From: DATHAP01 sp963762865
GTDB lineage: Bacteria > Actinomycetota > Actinomycetes > JACCUZ01
Direction of reading: 5' to 3'
NCBI GenBank assembly: GCA_963762865.1
Contig: CAVXNC010000021.1
Span: 394,112-458,111, forward strand
Length of the DNA: 64,000 bases
The notes under the pieces are model-generated. The model was given only the letters and a program-made list of their open reading frames with translations, was not told where the DNA came from and did no database searches. Positions 55,310 through 63,596 of this stretch are shown one piece after another; position 1 is the stretch's first letter, and each line of letters begins with the position of its first letter. A program made the translations under genes and the position numbers.

Positions 55310-55360
55310 GCCAGCGGCCTACCCGGCAGCCCGCCGGACCGAACGTCGTACCCTCTGGCC

Positions 55361-56155
55361 GTGGCAGACGCGCCGATCGGCATCTTCGACTCGGGCTTCG
55401 GCGGGCTGACCGTCGCCCGCGCGGTGCTCGACCAGCTGCCGCACGAGCCGGTGCTCTACTACGGCGACACCGCGCGACAGCCCTACGGCCCCCGGCCGAT
55501 CGCGGAGGTGCGCGCCTTCGCCCTCGAGTGCCTCGACGGGCTGGTGGACCAGGGGGTCAAGATGCTGGTCATCGCGTGCAACAGCGCGAGCGCCGCGGTG
55601 CTGCACGACGCACGGGAGCGCTACGCCGTGCCGGTCGTGGAGGTCATCAGGCCGGCCGTACGCCGCGCAGTGGCCGCGACACGCAACGACCACGTCGGTG
55701 TGATCTCGACGGCAGCGACCAAGACCAGCCGGGCCTACGAGGACGCGTTCGCCGCCGCACCGCACGTCACGGTCACCACCCAGGCCTGCCCGCGCTTCGT
55801 GGAGTTCGTCGAGCGGGGTGTCACCGGCGGGGACGAGCTCCTCAAGGTGGCCCACGAGTACCTCGACCCGGTGGCCGCGGCCGGCGTCGACACCCTGATC
55901 CTCGGCTGCACGCACTACCCCCTGCTGAGCGCCGTGGTGTCGTACGTCATGGGTGACGGCGTGACCCTGGTGTCCTCCGCCGACGAGACCGCGAAGGACG
56001 TCTACCGGACCCTGGTGGCCGCCGGGCTGGAGCGGCCGGACGGGCTGCCCGAGCCCGCGCACCGCTTCCTGACGACGGGTGACCCGGCGGCCTTCCGCGA
56101 CCTGAGCCGCCGCTTCCTCGGGCCGGAGGCCGGCGTGGCCGAGGCCGTCGCATGA
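55361..56155 (+). CDS. murI: Glutamate racemase
   Basis: MurI makes D-glutamate for peptidoglycan. The 264-residue protein has PIGIFDSGFGGLTVARAV, YYGDTARQPYG and both catalytic cysteines, in VIACNSASAA and LILGCTHYPLL. The GTG start at 55361 follows a short gap; the stop overlaps the next gene (ATGA). Confidence 0.96.
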   Translation: MADAPIGIFDSGFGGLTVARAVLDQLPHEPVLYYGDTARQPYGPRPIAEVRAFALECLDGLVDQGVKMLVIACNSASAAVLHDARERYAVPVVEVIRPAVRRAVAATRNDHVGVISTAATKTSRAYEDAFAAAPHVTVTTQACPRFVEFVERGVTGGDELLKVAHEYLDPVAAAGVDTLILGCTHYPLLSAVVSYVMGDGVTLVSSADETAKDVYRTLVAAGLERPDGLPEPAHRFLTTGDPAAFRDLSRRFLGPEAGVAEAVA

Positions 56156-56907
56156 GGCTCACGGTGGTGGGCAGCTCGGGGTCCTTCCCCGGCCCCGACG
56201 CGTCCTCGTCGTGCTACCTGCTGCAGGCGGACGGCTTCTGCATGGTGCTCGACCTGGGCAACGGCTCGACCGGCAACCTCCAGCGGTACTGCGGCATCCG
56301 CGAGATCGACGCGGTCCTCATCAGCCACCTGCACGCCGACCACTGCATGGATCTGCTGCCCCTCTACGTCGCCCGGACGTACGACCCGACCGGCAAGCAC
56401 CCGTCGCTGCCGGTACACGCGCCCAGCGGTGCCGCCGAGCACCTGATGCACGCCTACGGGCGGTCGGACCCGCACCGGCTCGATGACTGCTTCGACTTCG
56501 TCGAGTGGTCCGCGGGCACCCACCAGGTCGGCCCGTTCGCGGTGACCGTGGCGCAGGTGGCGCACCCCATCGAGACGTGGGGGATGCGCATCGAGCACGG
56601 GGGATCGGTCGTCGCCTACTCCGCCGACACCGGGCCGTGCGACGCCCTGGTCGACCTGAGCCGGGACGCCGACATCGCGCTCTTCGAGTCGTCCTTCGAG
56701 GCCGGCCGGGACGACAAGGCGCCGCCCGACCTGCACATGACCGGCGGCCAGGCAGGTGAGCAGGCGACCGCGGCCGGCGCCAAGCGGCTCGTGCTGACCC
56801 ACCTGCCGCCCTGGAACGATCCCGAGGTGTCCTTGGCGGCCGGCCGTGCCTCCTTCACCGGCGGTCCGGTCGATGTCGCCCGGCCGGGTGCGACGTACGA
56901 ACTGTGA
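56152..56907 (+). CDS. Metallo-beta-lactamase-fold hydrolase, Rv1339-like
   Basis: The 251-residue protein has the MBL metal motif SHLHADHCMD, further ligands in VAHPIETWG, YSADTG and LVLTHLPPW. Its gene order (murI, this gene, rph, rdgB) matches Rv1338-Rv1341 of M. tuberculosis, where Rv1339 has been reported as an atypical cyclic-AMP phosphodiesterase. That function is inferred from synteny and family. Confidence 0.88.
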   Translation: MRLTVVGSSGSFPGPDASSSCYLLQADGFCMVLDLGNGSTGNLQRYCGIREIDAVLISHLHADHCMDLLPLYVARTYDPTGKHPSLPVHAPSGAAEHLMHAYGRSDPHRLDDCFDFVEWSAGTHQVGPFAVTVAQVAHPIETWGMRIEHGGSVVAYSADTGPCDALVDLSRDADIALFESSFEAGRDDKAPPDLHMTGGQAGEQATAAGAKRLVLTHLPPWNDPEVSLAAGRASFTGGPVDVARPGATYEL

Positions 56908-56931
56908 GACCTGGCATCTAGGGTCCTGCGC

Positions 56932-57651
56932 ATGGCACGCACCGACGGCCGCACCTCCGGCCAGCTCCGACCTGTGACGTTCACCCGGCGATGGCTGGAC
57001 CACGCGGAGGGCTCGGTGCTGGTGGAGTTCGGCCGCACCAAGGTGCTGTGCGCGGCGTCGGTGACCCAGGGCGTGCCGCGGTGGCGCAAGGGCAGCGGGC
57101 TCGGCTGGGTGACGGCGGAGTACGCGATGCTGCCGCGCTCGACCAACACGCGCTCCGACCGTGAGTCGGTCAAGGGCCGGATCGGCGGTCGCACCCACGA
57201 GATCTCCCGGCTGGTGGGCCGGTCGCTGCGCGCGGCCGTCGACTACAAGGCGCTCGGCGAGAACACGATCGTGCTCGACTGTGACGTGCTGCAGGCGGAC
57301 GGCGGCACGCGGACGGCGGCGATCACGGGTGCGTACGTAGCGCTGGTCGATGCGGTGGCCTACCTGCGTGACAAGGGAGCCCTGGCCGGCGAGCCGCTGA
57401 CCTCGTCGGTCGCCGCGGTGTCGGTGGGCATCGTCGGCGGCGAGCCGATGCTCGACCTCTGCTACGAGGAGGACGTCACGGCAGAGACCGACATGAACGT
57501 CGTCATGACCGGCGACGGCGCCTTCGTCGAGGTGCAGGGGACCGCCGAGGGTGCGCCCTTCGACCGCGGCCTGCTCGACCAGCTGCTGGACATGGCGACC
57601 GCCGGGTGCGCTGACCTGACGAAGCTGCAGCAGGAGGCCCTGTCGTCGTGA
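56932..57651 (+). CDS. rph: Ribonuclease PH
   Basis: RNase PH is a phosphorolytic 3'-5' exoribonuclease that trims tRNA precursors. The 239-residue protein has DGRTSGQLRPVTF, VLVEFGRTKVLCAASV, and the phosphate- and RNA-binding RSTNTRSDRESVKGRIGGRTHEISRLVGRSLRAAVD, then DCDVLQADGGTRTAAITG. It overlaps rdgB by four bases. Confidence 0.96.
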   Translation: MARTDGRTSGQLRPVTFTRRWLDHAEGSVLVEFGRTKVLCAASVTQGVPRWRKGSGLGWVTAEYAMLPRSTNTRSDRESVKGRIGGRTHEISRLVGRSLRAAVDYKALGENTIVLDCDVLQADGGTRTAAITGAYVALVDAVAYLRDKGALAGEPLTSSVAAVSVGIVGGEPMLDLCYEEDVTAETDMNVVMTGDGAFVEVQGTAEGAPFDRGLLDQLLDMATAGCADLTKLQQEALSS

Positions 57652-58262
57652 CCGATCTGCCGCGGCTGGTCCTCGCGACGCGCAATGCCCACAAGGTCGG
57701 CGAGCTTCAGGAGATCCTTGCTGCGGCCGGCGTCGTGGTGGACCTGGTGGTGCTGCCCGACGACGCTCCCGAGGTCGTCGAGGACGGGATGACCTTCGAG
57801 GACAACGCGCTGAAGAAGGCGCGGTCGGCCGCAGAGTCGACCGGGCTGCCTGCCGTGGCCGACGACTCGGGGCTGTGCGTCGACGCGCTCAACGGGATGC
57901 CTGGCGTGCTGTCGGCGCGGTGGGCAGGCTCGCACGGCGACGACGCCGCCAACCTGCGGCTGGTGCTCGACCAGGTGTCGGCGGTGCCCGACGGCGCCCG
58001 CGGTGCGATGTTCGTGTGCGCGGCGGCGCTGGCGCTGCCGACCGGGGTGGAGCGCATCGTCGAGGGCCGGCTCACCGGCTCGTTGGTCCGCGAGCCACGG
58101 GGGACCGGCGGCTTCGGCTACGACCCGGCCTTTGTGCCCGACGGCGAAACCCGAACGACGGCCGAGATGACACCGGAGGAGAAGAACGCGATCTCGCACC
58201 GCGGCAACGCCTTCCGCGCACTGGCGCCGGCCATCCAGCGGATGGTTCTCGCGGACGCGTAG
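57648..58262 (+). CDS. rdgB: XTP/dITP pyrophosphatase (RdgB/HAM1)
   Basis: RdgB removes noncanonical purine triphosphates. The 204-residue protein has LATRNAHKVGELQEIL, FEDNALKKARSAAESTGLPAVADDSGLCVDAL, and GTGGFGYDPAFVPDGE, with family motifs in order. The GTG start overlaps the rph stop (GTGA). A tRNA-Leu on the other strand ends ten bases beyond its stop. Confidence 0.96.
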   Translation: MTDLPRLVLATRNAHKVGELQEILAAAGVVVDLVVLPDDAPEVVEDGMTFEDNALKKARSAAESTGLPAVADDSGLCVDALNGMPGVLSARWAGSHGDDAANLRLVLDQVSAVPDGARGAMFVCAAALALPTGVERIVEGRLTGSLVREPRGTGGFGYDPAFVPDGETRTTAEMTPEEKNAISHRGNAFRALAPAIQRMVLADA

Positions 58263-58271
58263 CGCGATCGG

Positions 58272-58353
58272 TGCGGGAGGGGGGACTCGAACCCCCACGC
58301 CCGAAGGCACGGCGACCTAAACGCCGGGCGTCTGCCAATTCCGCCACTCCCGC
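58272..58353 (-). tRNA. tRNA-Leu (anticodon TAG)
   Basis: Read on the minus strand, the acceptor stem GCGGGAG pairs with CTCCCGC followed by discriminator A. The anticodon arm is CGGCG-TTTAGGT-CGCCG, giving anticodon TAG, and a long variable arm (TGCCTTCGGGCG) marks a class II tRNA. The T arm is GGGGGTTCGAGTCCCCC. CCA is not encoded. Confidence 0.94.
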
Positions 58354-58367
58354 TGGGCCCGACGATC

Positions 58368-58946
58368 CTACGACGCGGCCTTCTCGTCACACTCACTTGT
58401 GACGTCGAACAGCCGCAGCAGCTCGAACTTGAGGATGGGTGTTGTCAGACCCGGCGGCATCCGGTAGGAGCGCACCGCCTTGTTCCGTCCGGCCCAGCTC
58501 GCCGTCTGCGTGTGGCAGTTGGGGCACAGGAAGCGCAGGTTCTCTCGCCGGCAGTCTTCATAGTTGCCGTTGATGTGGTCGACGTGGAGGACCAGCGGCT
58601 TCCCCTGCCACTCGTCCCCCCGTCCGCACTCCGAACACCGGTACGGCACGCCGATCTCCAGAAGCGCTCGACGTAGGACCTGCGGTTTCACGCGGTTTGA
58701 GCCGCGAGCCCGGTGGACGAGCACCTCATCGGCCGTCCTCCGGCGAGGGGAAGGCTTGCCGAGCCGATGACCCTGTCCCGTGAAGTGACTCGTGTCGATC
58801 CCGAAGTGCTTCAGCCTTCTGCTGATATGCGCGTGCATACCGCCAGACAACGGTATCTGGAGAAGGCGGAGGACCCCGGCGATGCTCTGCGACTCGGCCA
58901 CCGCAGCCGCCAAGACGTCCTTCGAGTAGCTGCGATGCTTGCCCAT
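58368..58946 (-). CDS. HNH endonuclease
   Basis: The 192-residue protein has an HNH nuclease domain (LVLHVDHINGNYEDCRRENLRFLCPNCHTQT) with zinc-binding CSEC and CPNC pairs. An N-terminal helical DNA-binding-like region (KDVLAAAVAESQSIAGVLRLLQI, HISRRLKHFGIDTSHFTGQGHR) precedes it. This composition is seen in phage and mobile HNH proteins. It lies 14 bases from the tRNA-Leu gene. The codon pattern is less extreme in GC than its neighbours, which fits horizontal arrival. Confidence 0.85.
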   Translation of the reverse strand: MGKHRSYSKDVLAAAVAESQSIAGVLRLLQIPLSGGMHAHISRRLKHFGIDTSHFTGQGHRLGKPSPRRRTADEVLVHRARGSNRVKPQVLRRALLEIGVPYRCSECGRGDEWQGKPLVLHVDHINGNYEDCRRENLRFLCPNCHTQTASWAGRNKAVRSYRMPPGLTTPILKFELLRLFDVTSECDEKAAS

Positions 58947-59104
58947 GCCGAGACGCTAGGTGGACCCCTGGACAGAACTCAGGTAGCTCGACCGGCGGTA
59001 TCCCGATGTGGGGCAGTTGACGATCGTCGAGTGGCGCGTAGCGGAGATCCTGGATCGATACAGAACAGCCGAAGTGCGCCGCTCGACGGGCGCCGGGCGC
59101 CGGG

Positions 59105-59578
59105 TCAGGCGGCGTCGATGCCGAGGTCGCGGCGCAGCTTGGCGACGTGGCCGGTGGCCTTGACCCGGTACATCGCCTGCTCGATGTTGCCCTCCTCGTC
59201 GACCACGAAGGTCGAGCGAAGGACGCCGATGATCGTCTTGCCGTAGAGCTTCTTCTCGCCCCACGCGCCGTAGGCCTCGAGCACCTCGCGCGACGGGTCG
59301 CAGAGCAGCGGGTAGGGCACGTGCTGCTCGTCGCGGAACTTCTTCTGCCTCTCGAGGGTGTCCGGCGAGATGCCGAGCACCTGGTAGCCGGCCGACTGCA
59401 GCGAGGCGATGTTGTCGCGGAAGTCGCACGCCTGAGTGGTGCACCCGGGGGTGGACGCTGCCGGGTAGAAGTAGACGACGACCTTCTTGCCGCGGAAGTC
59501 CGACAGCGTGACCGGGGTCCCGTCGGGGTCGGGCAGGGTGAAGTCGGGGGCCGGGTCACCCGGCTTGAGCGTGGTCAT
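59105..59578 (-). CDS. bcp: Thioredoxin-dependent peroxiredoxin, Bcp type
   Basis: Bcp reduces organic and hydrogen peroxides. The 157-residue protein has the peroxidatic cysteine Cys46 in STPGCTTQACDF and a resolving cysteine Cys51, matching the atypical 2-Cys Bcp/PrxQ layout. It begins LKPGDPAPDFTLPDPDG. The 158 bases between it and the HNH gene contain no gene that I can support. Confidence 0.94.
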   Translation of the reverse strand: MTTLKPGDPAPDFTLPDPDGTPVTLSDFRGKKVVVYFYPAASTPGCTTQACDFRDNIASLQSAGYQVLGISPDTLERQKKFRDEQHVPYPLLCDPSREVLEAYGAWGEKKLYGKTIIGVLRSTFVVDEEGNIEQAMYRVKATGHVAKLRRDLGIDAA

Positions 59579-59684
59579 GCCGCCAACTTATCCGGACGCC
59601 ACGACTCGTTCCGACGCCCGTAGTGCGCATACCGGCCACGATCATGGGGATGCAGCAGAGGTACCCGTGTGAGAGGTTCCAGCC

Positions 59685-59978
59685 ATGACGACGAACGCCG
59701 CCACGCCAGGAGGCCTCGAGGCACGCCCGCCGGCCGACGGCCGCGAGCGCACCCCCGCCGAGATCGAGGCCGACATCGAGCGAACCCGCGCCCGCCTCGC
59801 GGGCACGGTCGACGCGATCGCCGACCGGGTCAAGCCGGCCAACGTCGTCCGCCGGGGAGCCGACTCCGCCAAGGCCCAGTTCGTCGACAGCCAGGGCAAC
59901 CTGCGCGCCCAGCGCGTCGCGGTGCTCGCGGCGGTCGCGGGGGCCGTGGGACTGGTGCTCTGGCGCCGTTCCCGATAA
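59685..59978 (+). CDS. DUF3618 family protein
   Basis: The 97-residue protein has the DUF3618 pattern: ERTPAEIEADIERTRARLAGTVDAIADRVKPANVVRR, then a hydrophobic helix near the C-terminus (VAVLAAVAGAVGLVLW). It is probably a small tail-anchored membrane protein. Function unknown. It is divergent from bcp. Confidence 0.88.
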   Translation: MTTNAATPGGLEARPPADGRERTPAEIEADIERTRARLAGTVDAIADRVKPANVVRRGADSAKAQFVDSQGNLRAQRVAVLAAVAGAVGLVLWRRSR

Positions 59979-60026
59979 GTGGGTGGCCCCGGTGCCGCCG
60001 GCTGGTAGCGGGGTTACCGTTCCGGT

Positions 60027-60389
60027 GTGAGCGAGGCACCGGCGACCGAGCCGACGCGACTGGGCGGCGCCGCCCCCATCCGGCTGCTGCACGACCGTGT
60101 CCTGGTCGACAGCGAGGGCGAGCCGGGGGAGCGTAGGTCGGCGTCGGGCATCGTCATCCCGGCGACCGCGCAGATGGGCAAGCGGCTGGCGTGGGCAGTC
60201 GTGGTGGCCGTCGGCGCCAACGTGCGGACGGTCGAGGTCGGCGACCGCGTCCTCTTCGACCCGGAGGACAAGGCCGAGGTCGAGGTACGTGGCCACGGCT
60301 ACACGCTGTTGCGCGAGCGGGACCTCCACGCGGTGGCCAGTGAGCGGCTGCAGGACCAGGCCAACGGCCAGACCGGCCTCTACCTGTAG
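60027..60389 (+). CDS. GroES-like protein
   Basis: The 120-residue protein is a divergent GroES fold: PIRLLHDRVLVDSEGEPGERRSASGIVIPATAQMGKR, then AVVVAVGANVRTVEVGDRVLFDPEDKAEVEV and GHGYTLLRERDLHAV. True groES is normally with groEL, which is not here. It probably does not serve as the main co-chaperonin. The GTG start follows a short gap after the DUF3618 gene. Confidence 0.85.
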   Translation: MSEAPATEPTRLGGAAPIRLLHDRVLVDSEGEPGERRSASGIVIPATAQMGKRLAWAVVVAVGANVRTVEVGDRVLFDPEDKAEVEVRGHGYTLLRERDLHAVASERLQDQANGQTGLYL

Positions 60390-60579
60390 CCCGACCCCTT
60401 GTCGGCCGGACCGGGCGCCTCGCGGCGTACGACCGGTGATTTGTCCCGTGCTGCCGGATTCATGATCACAAAACTTGGGGCCGCACCGGCGATGGCCCTT
60501 GTCGTGACGGGTCTCGGCGGTCAGAGTGCAGAGCGCGCGGCCATGAGGTGCCGCGCTTCGTCATGGGAGGGAACTGCTA

Positions 60580-61638
60580 ATGCGTCATCGCTCCGTCCGC
60601 ACCGCGCTCGCCGGCCTGTCGGCCGTCGGGCTCGCCGTCGGTCTCGCTGCCTCGCCGGCCCACGCCGCCGGCGGCAACCTCATCGACGGGCTCGCCGGGC
60701 CGCTGTCGATCTCGGTCGACCACGGCAAGATCTACGTCGCTCAGTCCTTCGGCGGGATGCTCACGCGCTACGGCGTCGACGGCAGCGGCGGCAAGGTGCT
60801 CGTGAAGAAGAGCCCCAAGGTCGAGATCGGAGCGGTGCAGGCGAAGGGCCCGGGCCTGCTCTACGCGGTCACCGGGAAGAACGCCGACGGGAAGTACGCC
60901 AAGCTCAAGCACCGCGCCCAGGACGGCACGATCACGACCGTCGCCGACATGCGCGGCTTCGAGAAGCGGTTCAACCCCGACGGCCACGTCACCTACAACT
61001 TCCGCGACATCAGCAAGGCGTGCTCGGCCAAGGTGCCCGAGCAGGTGGGAGGCGGCTCCTACACCGGCATCGTCGACTCGCATCCCTACGCGACCGCGAT
61101 GATGGCCGACGGCACCGCCGTCGTCGCCGACGCGGCCGGCAACGACATCATCACGGTGAGCCCGAGTGGTTTCCGCACCGAGATCGCGACCCTGCCCGGG
61201 CAGCCGGTGAAGGTCACCAAGGCGCTGGCGCACCAGTTCGGTATGCCCGGCTGCGTCGTCGGCCACAAGTTCTGGTTCGAGCCGGTGCCGACCGACGTCG
61301 AGGTGCACGACGGGATGCTCTACGTGTCGACGCTGCCGGGTGGCCCGGAGGACCCGAGCCTCGGTGCGCGCGGCAAGGTCTACACGGTGGACCCGGACAC
61401 CGGAGACGTGACGCAGATCGGCAAGGGCTTCCTCAGCGCGACCGACCTCGCTGTCAGCCCGACGGGCAAGGTCTACGTGACCGAGCTCTTCGGCGGTCAG
61501 GTGTCGACCATCAAGGACGGCGTGGCGAAGAAGGTCAAGGCCTTCCCGCAGCCGGCGGCCATCGAGTGGTACCGGGGGCGGCTCTTCGTCGCCGGTGGCC
61601 TCGAGGGGCCGGGCTACGTGGACGTCTTCCGCCCGTAA
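60580..61638 (+). CDS. ScyD/ScyE-family secreted beta-propeller
   Basis: The 352-residue protein has a signal peptide (ending in SPAHA) and a propeller-like body (GPLSISVDHGKIYVAQSFGGMLTRYG, ATDLAVSPTGKVYVTELFGGQVSTI). It matches the ScyD/ScyE pattern, named for genes near scytonemin synthesis in cyanobacteria. Its role in actinobacteria is unknown. A strong terminator follows directly. Confidence 0.82.
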   Translation: MRHRSVRTALAGLSAVGLAVGLAASPAHAAGGNLIDGLAGPLSISVDHGKIYVAQSFGGMLTRYGVDGSGGKVLVKKSPKVEIGAVQAKGPGLLYAVTGKNADGKYAKLKHRAQDGTITTVADMRGFEKRFNPDGHVTYNFRDISKACSAKVPEQVGGGSYTGIVDSHPYATAMMADGTAVVADAAGNDIITVSPSGFRTEIATLPGQPVKVTKALAHQFGMPGCVVGHKFWFEPVPTDVEVHDGMLYVSTLPGGPEDPSLGARGKVYTVDPDTGDVTQIGKGFLSATDLAVSPTGKVYVTELFGGQVSTIKDGVAKKVKAFPQPAAIEWYRGRLFVAGGLEGPGYVDVFRP

Positions 61639-61645
61639 GCGGCGA

Positions 61646-61676
61646 GGGACCCGTCGGCATGCTGCCGACGGGTCCC
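61646..61676 (+). terminator. Hairpin terminator after ScyD/E gene
   Basis: GGGACCCGTCGGCA (61646-61659) pairs perfectly with 61663-61676 around a TGC loop, eight bases beyond the stop codon of the secreted-propeller gene. The 14-bp perfect stem is strong evidence even without a T tract. Confidence 0.82.
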
Positions 61677-61730
61677 GTCCGCCTCGGATTCGTACTGCGA
61701 CCGACCCGCTGATATTCTCGTCGGGCTCTT

Positions 61731-61803
61731 GCGCCGCTAGCTCAACTGGCAGAGCAGCGGACTCTTAATCCGCGGGTTCGGGGTTCGAGTCCCTGGCGGC
61801 GCA
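61731..61803 (+). tRNA. tRNA-Lys (anticodon CTT)
   Basis: The acceptor stem GCGCCGC pairs with GCGGCGC (61796-61802) and discriminator A. The anticodon arm GCGGA-CTCTTAA-TCCGC gives anticodon CTT. The D arm (GCTCAACTGGCAGAGC) and T arm (GGGGTTCGAGTCCC) are normal. CCA is not encoded. Proteins in the reverse frames over this gene are artefacts. It flanks a gene-poor candidate island. Confidence 0.96.
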
Positions 61804-61812
61804 CGCACGTGA

Positions 61813-61846
61813 CCTGGGCGTTCTTCCCTCGGGAAGGGCGCCCAGG
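61813..61846. terminator. Long hairpin downstream of tRNA-Lys
   Basis: CCTGGGCG (61813-61820) pairs with CGCCCAGG (61839-61846), and inner TTCTTCC with GGAAGGG using two G-U pairs, a stem of about 15 bp. It lies nine bases after the tRNA and probably ends its transcript. Confidence 0.78.
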
Positions 61847-61849
61847 GTC

Positions 61850-62592
61850 GTGTTCGGCCCCCGCTGGTAACCGCTTGGTAACCGCGTGCCTGGCCGAATG
61901 GCGGCGCATTCCGGACGGGCCTGGGTCGAGAGCCCGGCCCGCCGCACTTCCCATTTCACGCGGTCAGATCCGCGCTCGTGTCTTGCCTGCCCGATAGCCT
62001 GCCCTGGCGCCGGCCGCGAGAACCAGCGGAGGGCTCGGCAACCTCCTCGTCTTCGGACGAGGGCGGACCAGCGATGGTCAACAGTCACAGCCGATCATGA
62101 AACGGGGCACGGGAGCGCATGACGGACAGGACATCGGTCACCGGAGATCAAGCCGATGGACCGGTCGATTCTGAGCCTCAATAGTCCCGATCTCAAGCCG
62201 TATAGACGATGGCATCGCGATTCCCGGCGCAGTGTCTACGGACGGACCACTACGGGTACAAATCCGGCAAGGTGGGCGTCGGCAAACATTGACCGTTGGG
62301 ACTAGCGCGCCGGCCCGAAGGTCCCGCCGCTCAAGACGGCCAATGGCTGTGACCTGCGAAGTAGGCGCCCGAGGGCGTCCGACGCCTTCGGCGGGTTCCG
62401 TCGAAGCCTGCCGTTCATGCTCGGCGAGCATTCGACGCCGCAGGAAGGGTCAGTCACCATCGGCCGAGCACCGCGTCACGCGGATGTAAACAAAACCCAG
62501 ATCGAGCCCTGCTTCAGCGGTTTGCGCCACATGTGAGGCGCCCGCCAGCAAGACGAAGGCGGGCAACCCACCACGTCTCAAGGAGAGCACGC
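61850..62592. other. Gene-poor stretch before the Ltp cassette
   Basis: I find no supported gene in these 743 bases; reading frames are short and lack conserved patterns. A hairpin GCCCGCC/GGCGGGC (62540-62564, loop of 11) lies just upstream of the OB-fold gene, followed by the ribosome-binding site AAGGAGAG at 62580. The promoter of the cassette is probably in the last 150 bases. Confidence 0.5.
61865..61882. repeat. Paired TGGTAAC motif, left copy
   Basis: TGGTAAC occurs at 61865-61871 and 61876-61882 (11 bases start to start), about 60 bases after tRNA-Lys. A similar pair is at 63878-63896. They could be integrase arm-type sites or the remains of a shared sequence. Confidence 0.45.
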
Positions 62593-63195
62593 ATGTCCGC
62601 ACCCACACTGCCGCCCCAGGGCGACTACAAGGATGCCAAGGCCTCGGCCAAGGCAGCGAAGGCCTACGCGAAGGCGCAGCGACCCTGGTTCAAGAAGAAG
62701 CGCTACATCACCCTGATCGTCGTCGGCGTCATCGCGGCCATCATGATGATGAACGGCGGTGGCTCGGACTCTCCCGAGGAGACCACCACCACGACCTCTA
62801 GCGGCACCTCGAACAGTGCCCCCGACGCCGCCGAGGAGGAGTCGGACAGTGGTTCCGAGGCCGTCGAGGAGAGGGCCCCGGCGAAGGCCGTCACGGCCAA
62901 GCAGATCCTCAAGGAGTTCGAGGACAACGAGGCCGCTGCTGACGCCAAGTACGACGGCAAGCGGATCGCCGTGACCGGCATCGTCGAGAAGATCGACACC
63001 GAGATCTTCAACGAGGACGAGTACGTCGTGGAGATCGCTAATGGTGGCGACTTCGTGCTCTGGACGGTGAACTGCGACGACCAGACCAACACCGTGGCGG
63101 CCAAGGTCAAGAAGGGCTCGACAGTCACCGCGACCGGCGACTTTGAGGACGGCGGCGACTACGGCATCGAGATGCACGGCTGCGTGCTCTCATGA
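62593..63195 (+). CDS. Membrane-anchored OB-fold protein
   Basis: The 200-residue protein begins with a charged cytoplasmic helix (KDAKASAKAAKAYAKAQRPWFKKKR), then one transmembrane segment (YITLIVVGVIAAIMMM, about residues 37-52), a Thr/Ser/Glu-rich linker and a C-terminal OB-fold of the tRNA_anti-like type (ILKEFEDNEAAADAKYDGKRIAVTGIVEKIDTE, KVKKGSTVTATGDFEDGG). Two cysteines in the OB part could form a disulfide. Its ATG follows AAGGAGAG. The stop overlaps the Ltp gene start (ATGA), so the two are translated together. The OB-fold would be outside the cell. Confidence 0.82.
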   Translation: MSAPTLPPQGDYKDAKASAKAAKAYAKAQRPWFKKKRYITLIVVGVIAAIMMMNGGGSDSPEETTTTTSSGTSNSAPDAAEEESDSGSEAVEERAPAKAVTAKQILKEFEDNEAAADAKYDGKRIAVTGIVEKIDTEIFNEDEYVVEIANGGDFVLWTVNCDDQTNTVAAKVKKGSTVTATGDFEDGGDYGIEMHGCVLS

Positions 63196-63596
63196 GGAAG
63201 GTCATCCTGAGCATCATCGCCGCCGTCATGCTGGCCACGCCCGTCGTGGCTATGGCACCGGCCGCAAGTGCAGGCACCGTCACGGTGGCCTCGGACCGTA
63301 CGTTCTCCGAGACCCGTGGCCAGCAGCAGGCGCGGCTCAAGGCTGCCGACTACCTGCGGTACACGGCGTTCTCTCGCAAGGGCCTCATCGGGCAGTTGCG
63401 GTACGAGGGCTTCACCTACTGGCAGGCGGTCTACGGCGTCGACCACATCACGGTCAGTTGGTATCGGCAGGCCGTCCGGAAGGCGAAGTCCTACCTGGCG
63501 TACAGCCACTTCTCGCGTAGTGGCCTACGTGACCAGTTGCTGTACGAGAAGTTCACGTACTCGCAGGCCGTCTACGGCGTGAATCAGGCCTACTGA
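63192..63596 (+). CDS. Secreted Ltp-repeat protein
   Basis: The 134-residue protein has a signal peptide (MRKVILSIIAAVMLATPVVA, cleavage likely after ASA) and two tandem repeats of about 43 residues: YLRYTAFSRKGLIGQLRYEGF and YLAYSHFSRSGLRDQLLYEKF, each followed by TYxQAVYGV. This is the Ltp domain of host cell surface-exposed lipoproteins; in the streptococcal phage TP-J34, Ltp blocks DNA injection by other phages. The lipobox cysteine is absent, so it is probably secreted or held by the coupled OB-fold membrane protein. An anti-phage role is inference. Confidence 0.88.
   Translation: MRKVILSIIAAVMLATPVVAMAPAASAGTVTVASDRTFSETRGQQQARLKAADYLRYTAFSRKGLIGQLRYEGFTYWQAVYGVDHITVSWYRQAVRKAKSYLAYSHFSRSGLRDQLLYEKFTYSQAVYGVNQAY

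Noticed and set aside
61742..62088. Minus-strand reading frames across tRNA-Lys ending in LEPRTRGLRVRCS or ARDSNPEPAD
   Set aside because: These are translated antisense tRNA sequence, a common annotation error.
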